NCBI RefSeq assembly: GCF_900111775.1
Contig: NZ_FOJJ01000037.1
Span: forward strand, 124,001 to 188,000
DNA length: 64,000 nucleotides
Direction: 5' to 3'
Source of the DNA: Desulfuromonas acetexigens
Lineage (GTDB): Bacteria > Desulfobacterota > Desulfuromonadia > Desulfuromonadales > Trichloromonadaceae
Positions within the stretch are counted from its first letter, which is position 1. Every line of letters starts with the position of its first letter. This document shows positions 8,674 through 17,458 of this stretch, one piece after another. The notes beneath the pieces are model-generated. The model was not told where the DNA came from. It was given only the letters and a program-made list of their open reading frames with translations, and did not search any database. The translations under genes were made by a program, and so were the position numbers.

Positions 8674-9829
8674 GGCCGCTCCTCAGCAGAAACTGAGCCA
8701 TGACATAGATGATCCCCGCCGTCGTGAGCGCCAAAAGGGGCCCGACCAGCAGCGAGCCGAGCAGCCACTCGTAAAGGCGCTCCAGCCCCTGGTAGCCGAG
8801 GGTTTCCAGGGAGATCTCGGTGAGAAATGTGCCGTGACGCAGGTAATAGCCCACCCCGATACAGAGGGCCGGAACGAGGGGGGGCATGCACAACTGACTG
8901 GCGCCCACCGCCGCCACCTTGTTGAGGCGGAAGAAGGAGCAGACGAAGAGAATGGCCAGGGTGTGACAGGCGATCAGCGGCAGCGCGCCGAGGAAGACCC
9001 CCACCCCGCCCGCCGTCGCCAACTGTCCGGGGGTGGCATGCTCGGTCAGCAAGGTCTGGATCGAACGCAGGGGATGAAGAACGCTGACCTTGAGTTCGCC
9101 CCCCTCGTCGGCGACCAGTTTGCGGTGCGGCCAGGGCAGGACCGAGCGCAGGGTCAGATGGGTGTTGAGCAGGGTCAAACGCAGATTGTCGCGAAAGGCC
9201 TTGAAATGGGATACGCGCTCGCCGGGCGGGGGATAATGAACAGCGATGTCGACCTCGCGCAGCGGCACCCCGGCCCAGGCCGCCCGGACCAGCACTTCGA
9301 TCTCGAAGGAGTAGTGGCGCTGACGCAAGGGGAGCCCGTTCAGCACCGCCAGGGGATAGGCGCGAAAACCGCTCTGGGTGTCGCTCAAGGTTTTTCCGGT
9401 CTGCAGGCGCAGCCAGAAGTTGGAGAACCTGCGACCGAAGCGGGACGAACCCGGCACGTTGGCGGTGTCGAAATTCCGGGCGCCGACGACAATGGCCATC
9501 GGCTCCGCCGCGACCGCCGCGGCAAACTTCGGGAAGTCGGCCGGGTCGTGCTGGCCGTCGGCGTCGATGGTGACGATGTGAGTCATCCCCAGCCCCCGGG
9601 CCAGCCGCGCCGCCGTCATGATCGCCGCCCCTTTCCCCTGGTTCAGGGGATGGCTCGCCAGCCGCACCGGTAGACCGTACAGGGTGTCGAGGGGCCGATC
9701 AACGCTGCCGTCATCCACCACCAGCACCTCGGGATGCACCGCCAACGCCCGCTCCACCACCGCCCGCAGGGTCGGGGCGTGGTTGTAGACGGGGATGACG
9801 ATGAGGATGCGCGGCGCCGCCATCGTCAC
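8660..9829 (-). CDS. GT2 glycosyltransferase with C-terminal DUF2062 membrane domain
   Basis: The 389-residue protein has an N-terminal GT-A fold: IPVYNHAPTL, VVDDGSVD and the metal-binding D-A-D at residues 89-91 in TIDADGQHD. The C-terminal 150 residues hold the DUF2062 domain with three or four membrane segments. It probably adds a sugar to a lipid carrier on the cytoplasmic face. GTG at 9827-9829 overlaps the radical SAM stop (GTGA); an ATG two codons later has GGGGGA nine bases upstream and is equally possible. It overlaps the LpxL-like gene downstream, suggesting a shared glycolipid step. Confidence 0.87.
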   Translation of the reverse strand: MTMAAPRILIVIPVYNHAPTLRAVVERALAVHPEVLVVDDGSVDRPLDTLYGLPVRLASHPLNQGKGAAIMTAARLARGLGMTHIVTIDADGQHDPADFPKFAAAVAAEPMAIVVGARNFDTANVPGSSRFGRRFSNFWLRLQTGKTLSDTQSGFRAYPLAVLNGLPLRQRHYSFEIEVLVRAAWAGVPLREVDIAVHYPPPGERVSHFKAFRDNLRLTLLNTHLTLRSVLPWPHRKLVADEGGELKVSVLHPLRSIQTLLTEHATPGQLATAGGVGVFLGALPLIACHTLAILFVCSFFRLNKVAAVGASQLCMPPLVPALCIGVGYYLRHGTFLTEISLETLGYQGLERLYEWLLGSLLVGPLLALTTAGIIYVMAQFLLRSGRVPN

Positions 9830-11268
9830 GAATCCCCCAGGCGCCGGCTGTCGCGGGCGAATCGCAAAAAGCTGCCGGCGTTGAGGGCGAAGCGGCGCCA
9901 GCTGTCGGGGGATTTCCAGAGCATGGCGAGATAGCCGAGGAGGACTTGTGGGCGCTGGAAGTGGCTTTTGTAGTAGAGGGTGAAAAGTTCTTCCAGGCGC
10001 TCGCGGGTCATGCCGCTGGGGACGAACTGGAAGTGCATGCAGTCCATCTTCGCCCAGTCCTCGTTGAAGCTGCCGAGTTCGTGGGCGTTTTCGTAGATCG
10101 GCGTGCCCGGAAAGGGGGTGAACTTGGAGAGGTTGAAGTCGTCGATGGGCAGGGAGAAGACGTACTCCATGCTCTTGCGGATGCTCGCCTCGCTCTCGCC
10201 GGGCAGGCCCATCATCAGCAGCCCCTTGACGCGGATGCCGGCCGTCTTGATCTGGCGGATCTTCTCGGCAAGCATGGCGAGGTCGGGATTCTGCCGGTGT
10301 TTCGCCAGCAGTTCGGGGTCGCCGGTCTCGATGCCAAGGCTGGCCATCCAGCAGCCGGCGGCCTTCATCAACCGCAGCAGCTCGGGATCGACGTGCTCGG
10401 CCCGCACCGCGCAGTTGTAGGTCAGTCCCAGCGGCTCATCGATCAGCTTCCGGCACAGGGCCTCGACCCGGCCCCGGTTGAAGGTGAACTGGTCGTCGTA
10501 GAAGTTGACGTGACGCACGCCGAAACGTTCGCGCAAATAACGCAGGTGGTCGTAGAGGTAGTCGGCCGAGTTGTAGCGGAAGGTGCGGCGGAAGACGCTG
10601 CGGTCGCAGTAGCTGCAGGCGTAGGGACAGCCCCGGCTGGAGATGCAGCTGCTGTTGGGCGCCTTGGGGTAGTTGAAGATCGGCAGCTGATAGGCCCTGG
10701 GGTAGCCGGCGAGCTTTTCGTAGGCGGGAAACGGCAGGGAGTCGAGTTCCAGACCCGGTTCCCGGTAGCCGGTGAAGCGCGGCACGCCGCCGTCGCGGAA
10801 GACCAGCCCGGGGATCTCCTCCAGCTTCTCGCCGCCGGCGGCAAGGAGCGCGGCCAGCGTCTCTTCCCCCTCGCCGACCACGACGATGTCGACTTCCGGG
10901 AAGTCGGTCAGCACCCGCTCCTTCAGCGCCGAAACGTGGGGGCCGCCGAAGACGGTACGGATCTCCGGCCGTTCGCTCTTGGCCAGTCGCGCCAGGCGGA
11001 CGCCGTCGAGAAAGCTGGAGGTGGTGCAACTGAAGCCGATCCACCCCGGCCGTGTGCCGCGCAAAAGCTCCCGGATGCGGCTTTCTGCGTCGGGATGGGC
11101 GTGGCAGTCGACGAGATCGACGGCGAAACCCTGACGCTCCAGCCAGGCGGCGATGCTCGCCAATCCCAAAGGGGGCATGATGTTGGCCAGCCGCGAAATG
11201 TCGCGCCCGGCCGCTTCCGCCTCGTAGCCCAGGGGATGCACCAGCAGGATGCGTTCAGCGGCAGCCAT
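9826..11268 (-). CDS. B12-binding-domain radical SAM protein (1)
   Basis: The 480-residue protein has a Rossmann-like N-terminal region of the cobalamin-binding type (residues 1-140, with PPLGLASIAAWLERQG, a D-C-H-A-H segment and FGGPHVSA). A radical SAM barrel follows with the [4Fe-4S] motif C214-x3-C218-x2-C221 in R-G-C-P-Y-A-C-S-Y-C. The D-x-H-x-x-G cobalamin lower-ligand motif is only partly present (D54, H56, no Gly), so cobalamin binding is uncertain. Such enzymes do radical methylation, ring formation or other C-H chemistry. It overlaps the neighbouring radical SAM gene by 14 bases and the glycosyltransferase by four, so it belongs to this lipid-type operon. Confidence 0.88.
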   Translation of the reverse strand: MAAAERILLVHPLGYEAEAAGRDISRLANIMPPLGLASIAAWLERQGFAVDLVDCHAHPDAESRIRELLRGTRPGWIGFSCTTSSFLDGVRLARLAKSERPEIRTVFGGPHVSALKERVLTDFPEVDIVVVGEGEETLAALLAAGGEKLEEIPGLVFRDGGVPRFTGYREPGLELDSLPFPAYEKLAGYPRAYQLPIFNYPKAPNSSCISSRGCPYACSYCDRSVFRRTFRYNSADYLYDHLRYLRERFGVRHVNFYDDQFTFNRGRVEALCRKLIDEPLGLTYNCAVRAEHVDPELLRLMKAAGCWMASLGIETGDPELLAKHRQNPDLAMLAEKIRQIKTAGIRVKGLLMMGLPGESEASIRKSMEYVFSLPIDDFNLSKFTPFPGTPIYENAHELGSFNEDWAKMDCMHFQFVPSGMTRERLEELFTLYYKSHFQRPQVLLGYLAMLWKSPDSWRRFALNAGSFLRFARDSRRLGDS

Positions 11269-12628
11269 GCCCCCTCCGCGGCTTGTCGAAAGCGATCAGC
11301 TTGTCCCAGAGCAGCCCGCGAAAGCCGAAGTCCTGCATCACCTGCATGCGCTTCTGCCCCTCGGAGGGGGGGAAGATGCGGTCGCGACAGCCGTGAAAGT
11401 CCTGTTCGATGGTCGCGTTCATCCATTCCCGGTCGAGGCCGGGGGCGAAGTAGTAGAGGGGATGGAGCAGCGACTGCTCGGCCGTCACCAGCCCCTCGCG
11501 GATGGCGCGGAGGTGCAGGGGGGACTTGCTCAGCAGGCGGATGCCGGAAAAGGCGAAGACCACGGTATGTTCCAGCCGCGCCAGATTGGCGAGGCCTTCG
11601 CGCACCGTCGCCTCGGTTTCACCGGGACCGCCGAAGATGACGAAATGGGCGCAGGGGAGGCGTGCGGCGACACAGGCGCGGTTGACCGCCTCGACCTCGG
11701 CGAAGGTGAAGCCCTTGCCAAGCCCGGCCAGGGTGGCGTCGCTGGCGGCGTCGGTCCCCAGTTCCAGGGCGTAGAGGCCGGATTGTTTGAGCAGGGTCAG
11801 TTCCGGGGAACCGAGCCCCTGGGGACGGAAGAAGGCGCTCCAACGCAACTGCACGCCGCGCCGCAGAATCTCCTCGGCCACCGTCAGGTAATGACCGGCC
11901 GGGTCGTTGAAGATGGAATCGGTGAAGAAGAGTTGGTCGATGCCGTGTTCCCGTTGCAGGCGCTCGATGTCGTCGACCACCGCCTCGGGCGGACGGCAGC
12001 GAAAGACCTGGCCTTCGAGGCCGGGATAGGTGCAGTAGGCGCAGTGGAAGGGGCAGCCGCGCTTGGTTTGCAGATTGGCCATCCCCGAGCGTTCGCGGTA
12101 GAAGGCGACCAGCTCCGGCACCAAGAGCGGCGCCGCCATCTCCGCTCCCGAGAGCCCCGCCCCCGGTTCGCTGGCCAGGCGCGGCAGCGGCCGCCCCGCC
12201 GCCCAATCCTCCAGCAACCCCACCAGCACCCGCTCCCCTTCGCCAACGACGCCGCAGTCGGCGCCGAGGTAGTCGAGAATCGACTCAGGCATGATCGAGA
12301 AAGCCGGGCCGCCGACGATCAACGGCGCCTTCGTCGTCTCCCGCACCAGGGCCGTCAGCCTCCGCGTCCGGGCGAGATACCAGCCCTCCTCGCCATCGAA
12401 AGAGTCGACGTTATCGATATTGCGCAGGGAGAGGCAGACGACCTCGGGGGCGAAATCCAGCAGGGCCGCGCGCAGCGCTTCCTCGGACTGGTCGGCGGCG
12501 AGAAAATCGAACTGGCGCAGGGTATGGCCCGCCTGGTCGAGCGCCCCGGCGATCACCGCCATCCCCAGAGGATAGACCGGATAGGGCTCGGTGACGACGT
12601 TGGCGGAGAGGAGGAAAATCCGGCTCAT
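11255..12628 (-). CDS. B12-binding-type radical SAM protein (2), lipid-biosynthesis-associated
   Basis: The 457-residue protein has an N-terminal flavodoxin-like domain (P-V-Y-P-L-G-M-A-V-I-A-G-A-L, VVCLSLRNIDN, IVGGPAFS) and a radical SAM cluster motif C192-x3-C196-x2-C199 (K-R-G-C-P-F-H-C-A-Y-C). It shares the early PLGM and GGP landmarks of class B/E cobalamin-dependent enzymes. It resembles the proteins that annotation pipelines name lipid biosynthesis B12-binding/radical SAM proteins (from memory). ATG overlaps the preceding radical SAM stop by four bases. It is likely to modify an acyl chain in this pathway; the exact reaction cannot be read from sequence. Confidence 0.87.
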   Translation of the reverse strand: MSRIFLLSANVVTEPYPVYPLGMAVIAGALDQAGHTLRQFDFLAADQSEEALRAALLDFAPEVVCLSLRNIDNVDSFDGEEGWYLARTRRLTALVRETTKAPLIVGGPAFSIMPESILDYLGADCGVVGEGERVLVGLLEDWAAGRPLPRLASEPGAGLSGAEMAAPLLVPELVAFYRERSGMANLQTKRGCPFHCAYCTYPGLEGQVFRCRPPEAVVDDIERLQREHGIDQLFFTDSIFNDPAGHYLTVAEEILRRGVQLRWSAFFRPQGLGSPELTLLKQSGLYALELGTDAASDATLAGLGKGFTFAEVEAVNRACVAARLPCAHFVIFGGPGETEATVREGLANLARLEHTVVFAFSGIRLLSKSPLHLRAIREGLVTAEQSLLHPLYYFAPGLDREWMNATIEQDFHGCRDRIFPPSEGQKRMQVMQDFGFRGLLWDKLIAFDKPRRGHGCR

Positions 12629-13890
12629 GCCGTCGTCCCGGCCGTCCTGAAGCCGCGCCGGGTGCGGGGGTTGTAGCGGCGGTAGGTGCCGTCGTCCATT
12701 TCCCGGCGCATCACGGTCTTGAACAGCTCGCCCATCCTCAGGGCATAGCCGCCCCCGGCGTAGAAGGTGTCCCAGGCGTAATAGAACATTTCCTGCAACT
12801 TCTCCGGCGACATCCGTTTCGGTTGGAAGACGACCTTGTCGGCGCTGTAGTCGAGCCAGTTGTTGGAGAGGATGCGCCCTTCGCGCTCCAGTTGGGCGCG
12901 GATCGGCGAATGGGGGAAGGGGGTCATGATGGTGAATTCGGCGACGTCGAGTTCCACTTCCATGAGGAAATCGACCAGCCGCTTGATGGCGTCCTCGTCC
13001 TGGTCATCGGTACCGAGGATGATCGTCCCCTCGATGCCGATGCCGTGCTCCTTGAGACGGCGGATGCGGTCGCGGATGGTGTCGGAGGTGTCGAAGACCG
13101 CCTGATAGACGTACCAGGCGCCGGCGTCGGCGGCCAGCTTGAGGATTTCCGGATCGTCGAGGATCGGGTGGGAGACCCACTTCTTCTTCAGCGGGATCAT
13201 CGCCGTGAACAGCTCTTTCAGCCACTGACGGTCCTGGGCCAGGGAGTTATCGACGATGAAGAGGCGGTTGTTCTCGATCGCCTCCATCTCGGCGATGACC
13301 TGATCGACGGGCCGCGGCCGAAACTTTTTGCCGCCGAGGTAACCGGTGCAGCAGGGGAAGCAGTCGAACTTGCAACCGCGCGAGGCGTGCACCAGATCGA
13401 GCATCTGCACCCCCCGGTAGTTGTAGAGCTCGCGCTTGAGAAGGTCGCGGCGGGCGGTGCCGACCAGGCGGATGTCGGGATGGTTGTTCATATAGTCGTA
13501 GACCGGCTTCAGCCGCCCGGCCTGGAAATCGTCGATGACCGCCGCCATGCGCCCTTCGGCTTCGCCAAGGAAAACGGCGTCGGCATGAAGCGCCACCTCT
13601 TCGGCATGCAACATCACGGCGATACCGCCGAAGATCACCGTGCGTCCCTGCTCACGAAAGCGGCGGGCGATCTCGAAGGCACGGGGGAGCTGGCAGCTGA
13701 GCATCACCGACAGGGCGACCAGATCGGCGCTCGCAGCAAAATCGACGGCTTCCAGATTCTCGTCGACAAATTCGACCTCCACCTCCGGCGGCAGCGTCGC
13801 GGCAAAAACCACCGGCCCGTGCGGCGGCAGGTGAAACTCGGTCTGCCGCTCCAACTTCGACCAGCGCGGGTAAATTAGCAGCATTTTCAT
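12625..13890 (-). CDS. B12-binding-type radical SAM protein (3), first gene of operon
   Basis: The 421-residue protein has an N-terminal Rossmann-like region (residues 1-115, VALSVMLSCQLPRA, IFGGIAVMLH, VFLGEAEG) and cluster Cys C173, C177 and C180 in R-G-C-K-F-D-C-F-P-C-C. The C-terminal part (MTPFPHSPIRAQLEREGRIL) resembles DUF4070-containing relatives such as hopanoid and lipid-modifying radical SAM enzymes. ATG at 13888-13890 has AGGAAGG eight bases upstream, better than the TTG before it. The cobalamin-binding Asp-His pair is not evident, so this one may not bind B12. It leads the run of overlapping genes. Confidence 0.87.
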   Translation of the reverse strand: MKMLLIYPRWSKLERQTEFHLPPHGPVVFAATLPPEVEVEFVDENLEAVDFAASADLVALSVMLSCQLPRAFEIARRFREQGRTVIFGGIAVMLHAEEVALHADAVFLGEAEGRMAAVIDDFQAGRLKPVYDYMNNHPDIRLVGTARRDLLKRELYNYRGVQMLDLVHASRGCKFDCFPCCTGYLGGKKFRPRPVDQVIAEMEAIENNRLFIVDNSLAQDRQWLKELFTAMIPLKKKWVSHPILDDPEILKLAADAGAWYVYQAVFDTSDTIRDRIRRLKEHGIGIEGTIILGTDDQDEDAIKRLVDFLMEVELDVAEFTIMTPFPHSPIRAQLEREGRILSNNWLDYSADKVVFQPKRMSPEKLQEMFYYAWDTFYAGGGYALRMGELFKTVMRREMDDGTYRRYNPRTRRGFRTAGTTA

Positions 13891-13914
13891 CAACTTAACC
13901 TTCCTGGCTCTGGT

Positions 13915-14235
13915 TTAATCTTGAGGGTGTCCCGGTTGCAGAACCTCCACCGGCCCCTTGTGGATCTCAGCGCGAAAATCCTCGGGAATTACCGCCCAAT
14001 CGAGCAGATCGACGAGAATCGGCAGGGAGCTTTCCGCGAAGGCCGTGCGCAATTGGTTGAGGTGGGGATGGGAACGCTCGGGGGCTTCAGGGTTACGAAT
14101 CAGCAGATCGAGATCGCTACCTTCATGGGCATTGCCGTTGACGCGACTGCCGAAAGCGAGCACTTCCGCATCGGGCACATACTGATCGAGCAGCCGCCGC
14201 ACCTCGGCCAGCCACTCGGGTCGCAGATCAAGCAT
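13915..14235 (-). CDS. MNT-domain minimal nucleotidyltransferase (antitoxin of HEPN/MNT pair)
   Basis: The 106-residue protein of the polymerase-beta nucleotidyltransferase superfamily has G29-S30 followed by D41-x-D43 in FGSRVNGNAHEGSDLDLL, the metal and nucleotide site. In HEPN/MNT pairs the MNT protein neutralises its HEPN partner, in characterised cases by adding AMP to it. The ATG at 14233-14235 overlaps the HEPN stop by eight bases; the longer upstream open frame runs inside the HEPN gene and is rejected. It ends 25 bases before the first radical SAM gene, so read-through into the lipid operon is possible. Confidence 0.85.
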   Translation of the reverse strand: MLDLRPEWLAEVRRLLDQYVPDAEVLAFGSRVNGNAHEGSDLDLLIRNPEAPERSHPHLNQLRTAFAESSLPILVDLLDWAVIPEDFRAEIHKGPVEVLQPGHPQD

Positions 14236-14659
14236 CGCCTTGTCCCAGGCGCTCCCGCAGGGTGCTTTCCAGGGTGCGGGCATCGGCAATAAACCCCGGC
14301 AGCAGGGCCAGGGTTTCCTCGGCGAAAGCGACACCGTAGTCATGGGCGGTGCTATTGCGGTTATCGCGGTAGTCGAACCAGCGCTCCACGGCGGCAACGC
14401 TCAGCAGACCATGCTTGCCCCCATGGCGGAGCAGCTCCTTGAAAGTGAGCCGATCCATCTCGCGCGGATTGCCGCTATAGTCCTTGAGCGCCTTGCGCAG
14501 CAACTTCCCGGCGGTTTCCAGAGTCAGCTCGAAACCCTTGACCACCGCATTGCGGAAGATTTCATATTCGATGGATCCCGGCGCCGCCCCCTGCAACAAC
14601 AGCAGAGACGATTCAAGCGTATCGATACATCGCGCATAATGGGCGGTATTCAACGGCAT
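14228..14659 (-). CDS. HEPN-domain protein (HI0074-type toxin candidate)
   Basis: The 143-residue all-helical protein has the HEPN catalytic pattern R-x4-H (R101-N-S-T-A-H106) in the segment YRDNRNSTAHDYG, as in HI0074-like substrate-binding/HEPN proteins. Such proteins can act as metal-independent RNases. Start ATG at 14657-14659 has GGAG eight bases upstream. It is paired with the MNT gene directly downstream. A second, distinct HEPN/MNT pair occurs at 42768-43453, where the order is the same but the family differs. Confidence 0.83.
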   Translation of the reverse strand: MPLNTAHYARCIDTLESSLLLLQGAAPGSIEYEIFRNAVVKGFELTLETAGKLLRKALKDYSGNPREMDRLTFKELLRHGGKHGLLSVAAVERWFDYRDNRNSTAHDYGVAFAEETLALLPGFIADARTLESTLRERLGQGDA

Positions 14660-14681
14660 GGCGAAAACTCCGGGGAAACCT

Positions 14682-16187
14682 TCAGAAGGAGGGGACGGAA
14701 GCGGAGGTCTGCGGCGCGAAACTGCCGGGGAGGGCTTCCGTCACCATGGCGGGCGCGGAAAAATAGTAACTGATCGCCCGGCGGGCGTATTCGCCGGCGC
14801 GGGTGCCGATGAAATCCTCGTGGCCGACCATGACCGAAACCACCAGTTGCCGCTCTCCCTGCCGTTCCTTGGCATAGCCGACAAACCAGTCGTAGCGCAC
14901 GTCGCGGGTGCTGTTGCTGATCGAGCCGGTCTTGCCGCCGAGACGCAGATTACCCAGAACCGCATCCGTCTCGTGACCGCGAAAGGCCTTGCGAGCGGTG
15001 CCGGTGGCGACGGTGGTTTCCATCATCCGCTCCAGTTCCCCGGCGGCGCGAGGGGACATGATCTGCCGTCCCGGCACGGGCCCGGCCTGATAGAGCAGCT
15101 CCCCCTCCTCGTCGGCAATGCGCTCGACGACCGATTGCGACGGCATCCGCCCCTCGTTGAGAACCGCCGCGACGACTGCCGCGCCATGCAGCGGGGAGAT
15201 GGTCGTCTGACGGTTGAAGCCGCTGGCGACCTCCGCCCAGTGATAGGGGTCGTCACTGATCTGAAAGCGGCTGGGGGGGAGACTGACATCAAAATCGAGG
15301 GGCTGGTTGAAGCCGAAAGTGGCGGCGCCCCGCTCCAGCAGCGGCCGGCCCAGGCGTAGTTCGCCAAGCTTACCGAAAACCGGATTGATCGAGTCGGCGA
15401 AGGCCTCGGCGAAGGGGACGGTAGTCGTGTTGCGGTCGACCCGTTCGGTCAGCTGCCCTTTGTAGAGGGTGTGCTTGCCGCCGTTGAAATGCATGGGCGA
15501 GTCGGCGGAATAGCCGAGCAGATCGACCGCCGTCGCCGCCGTGACGATCTTGAAAATGCTGGCGGCGGGAAATTCACTTTGCAGGCAGGGATTGCACCCG
15601 TCATCAGTGCGGTCGAAACCGGCCAGGGCCAGCACCCGACCACTGACGGGGTCCATGACGACAATGCCGAGATGGCGGGAATTCTTACGGTCAAGGCCGG
15701 TGAGCAGGAAGTTTTGCAGATCGGGATCGAGGCTGGTCTCCACCTGCAAGATGCCATCGGCGACCGGCAGAATGAGATTTTTCTCGGTCAGATTGGCGAA
15801 CATCCGTACATCGAGCAGTTGCCGCACCTGCTCCCGGTTGAGCGGCCCATCGATCTCGGGCAGAACCTCAGCCACCGGCACAGAAGCAGGGTCCGCCGCC
15901 GGTTCCGAAATCGGCCCAAGTTCCGCCGACGCCGTTACCAACGCTGCCGACGGCGGCGCGGCGACCACCGAAGCGGGAGCCTCGTCACCACCGCGCATAA
16001 AGCCGAACAGGCCGAAAAACGCCAGCAGCACGAGCCCTGCGACCACGACCGGGGCGACAGGGAAGGTCCGCCGCTTCCGGCCGCGCGGCCAGGCACAACG
16101 GGGATACTTTCTGGGGAGGGAAGACTGATAGTCGCGCCAACTGCCGACCTGGGGACGACGGGACCAAGATTTTTTTGAAAAAGACAT
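14682..16187 (-). CDS. Penicillin-binding transpeptidase-domain protein
   Basis: The 501-residue protein has a basic cytoplasmic N-terminus, one membrane anchor (about 43-64) and an extracytoplasmic transpeptidase domain with S210-I-F-K213, S266-I-N268 and K419-T-G421, the three active-site motifs of serine penicillin-binding proteins. It should cross-link peptidoglycan stem peptides. The region between anchor and domain is short and Ala/Pro-rich (70-110), unlike class A or typical class B enzymes, which have long N-terminal modules. It resembles stand-alone transpeptidase proteins of delta-class bacteria. ATG at 16185-16187 has a weak ribosome site. It is not obviously part of the lipid operon. 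Confidence 0.87.
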   Translation of the reverse strand: MSFSKKSWSRRPQVGSWRDYQSSLPRKYPRCAWPRGRKRRTFPVAPVVVAGLVLLAFFGLFGFMRGGDEAPASVVAAPPSAALVTASAELGPISEPAADPASVPVAEVLPEIDGPLNREQVRQLLDVRMFANLTEKNLILPVADGILQVETSLDPDLQNFLLTGLDRKNSRHLGIVVMDPVSGRVLALAGFDRTDDGCNPCLQSEFPAASIFKIVTAATAVDLLGYSADSPMHFNGGKHTLYKGQLTERVDRNTTTVPFAEAFADSINPVFGKLGELRLGRPLLERGAATFGFNQPLDFDVSLPPSRFQISDDPYHWAEVASGFNRQTTISPLHGAAVVAAVLNEGRMPSQSVVERIADEEGELLYQAGPVPGRQIMSPRAAGELERMMETTVATGTARKAFRGHETDAVLGNLRLGGKTGSISNSTRDVRYDWFVGYAKERQGERQLVVSVMVGHEDFIGTRAGEYARRAISYYFSAPAMVTEALPGSFAPQTSASVPSF

Positions 16188-16377
16188 GAGCAGCCTGACA
16201 GGAGGAAAACGGCAGGGTTTGATTCGTCAATCAACCACACGGATCTCGGAATCATACGACAGCCCCGACAGATTACACCAACTTCCCGCCGTGATGCATT
16301 AAAAAACCCGTGTCAGAGGGAAAAGATCGCGACGGATCGGGCCTCCGCGGCCGCGCCGGAAGCCCGGAAAGGGACCG

Positions 16378-16926
16378 TCACTCCTCCCCGCCCCGGACGG
16401 GATGGAGGCTGAAAAGCCGCACCCCCTGGCGGATGTAATCGAGGCAGGCGACGACGGTGATCAGTCCGGTCAGGCAGAACAGGGGAAAGAGCGGCCAGGG
16501 GAAGAGACCAACGACCGCCATGAGAATCAGTCCGGTCGTCAGAAACTGCAGGAGGGTCGCCAACTTCCCCCAGAGGCTGGCGGTGGCGACGAAGCGGTAG
16601 CCGGCGACATAGAGGATGGCGGCGCCGATGCCCACGTAAAGATCCTTGGCCACCACCGTCACCGCCAGCCAGGGAGGCAACAGTCCCTGAACGGCCAGGG
16701 CGACATAGGCGACGGTGGTCAGCAAGCGATCCCCCAGGGGATCGAGAAAGGCACCAAGGAGGGATTTCTGCCCCAGGCGGCGAGCCAGGAAGCCGTCAAG
16801 AAAATCGGAGAAGCCGGCCACCAGAAAAATCCCCAGGGCCAGGGGATAGTACCGATAGATGACCGCCACAAGAAAGGGCGCCACCAGAAGGATGCGCAAC
16901 AGGCTGATCGCATTGGGAAGATTCAT
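16378..16926 (-). CDS. CDP-alcohol phosphatidyltransferase (PgsA-like)
   Basis: The 182-residue integral membrane protein has the complete CDP-alcohol transferase motif D-x2-D-G-x2-A-R-x8-G-x3-D-x3-D (residues about 41-67) and five or six membrane segments. The likely reaction is CDP-diacylglycerol plus glycerol-3-phosphate to phosphatidylglycerophosphate, at the inner membrane. Length matches PgsA (about 180-190). Start ATG follows GGAGGG at short spacing. The alcohol acceptor cannot be fixed from sequence, and a related CDP-alcohol transferase is possible. The 190 bases between this gene and the penicillin-binding protein gene hold no feature I can support. Confidence 0.83.
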   Translation of the reverse strand: MNLPNAISLLRILLVAPFLVAVIYRYYPLALGIFLVAGFSDFLDGFLARRLGQKSLLGAFLDPLGDRLLTTVAYVALAVQGLLPPWLAVTVVAKDLYVGIGAAILYVAGYRFVATASLWGKLATLLQFLTTGLILMAVVGLFPWPLFPLFCLTGLITVVACLDYIRQGVRLFSLHPVRGGEE

Positions 16927-17105
16927 CCGCCCTCCAATCGGGGATGGCGCGGCCCGTACGCTTCCGGCATCCCTCTAAAATCAAGTATGCCGGATTTTTT
17001 CGTGATGCCAATGGCGGAAGCTGGCAAGAGGGGGAAACGAGCAGGACGAAGGCGGCGGAATCATGAAGCAAAGAGAGCGAAGAAACCTTGGGTGGGCTGG
17101 CAGAT

Positions 17106-17372
17106 TCAGGGTTTCTGCCTGGGCAGATGGCAGACCATACACTCTTCCTTGTGCGGATGCGCCGCAGGCAGCGAGCCTGGCTTGTGGCAAGAAACGCATT
17201 GCTTTTCCAACGCGATGCGCTTTTCACCGCCGTCCAGTCGCCGGTAAAAAACCTGATGCTCCTCGTCAGCCGGCACTTCCGGGCCAAGCTTCTTCTCCGA
17301 TCCCAGAAACAAAAAGCCCAAAACGGCGGCTGCGACGACGACTAGGCTGATGTCGATTTTGGTTATTTTCAT
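17106..17372 (-). CDS. Small diheme c-type cytochrome
   Basis: The 88-residue protein has an N-terminal membrane segment (about 8-24), either an anchor or an uncleaved signal, and two C-x-x-C-H heme sites: CVSCH (59-63) and CMVCH (78-82). Extra His residues (39, 72, 74) could be distal ligands. It would carry electrons in the periplasm. ATG at 17370-17372 follows a GAGAG stretch; an upstream in-frame start adds eight residues with no better site. The gene is separated from htpG by a hairpin terminator, so it has its own transcript or weak read-through. Confidence 0.85.
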   Translation of the reverse strand: MKITKIDISLVVVAAAVLGFLFLGSEKKLGPEVPADEEHQVFYRRLDGGEKRIALEKQCVSCHKPGSLPAAHPHKEECMVCHLPRQKP

Positions 17373-17397
17373 AGGACTCTCTCTTTCATAAGGCAAA

Positions 17398-17431
17398 CGG
17401 CGGAGCCGGGTCGCTGGGTCCGGCTCCGCCG
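17398..17431 (-). terminator. Hairpin terminator after htpG
   Basis: CGGCGGAGCCGG (17398-17409) and CCGGCTCCGCCG (17420-17431) form a perfect 12-bp stem with a 10-base loop. On the minus strand it lies 27 bases after the htpG stop and is followed by only three Ts, so termination may be partial. Confidence 0.6.
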
Positions 17432-17458
17432 CTTTTCATCCTTGCCTCAAGCCGATCC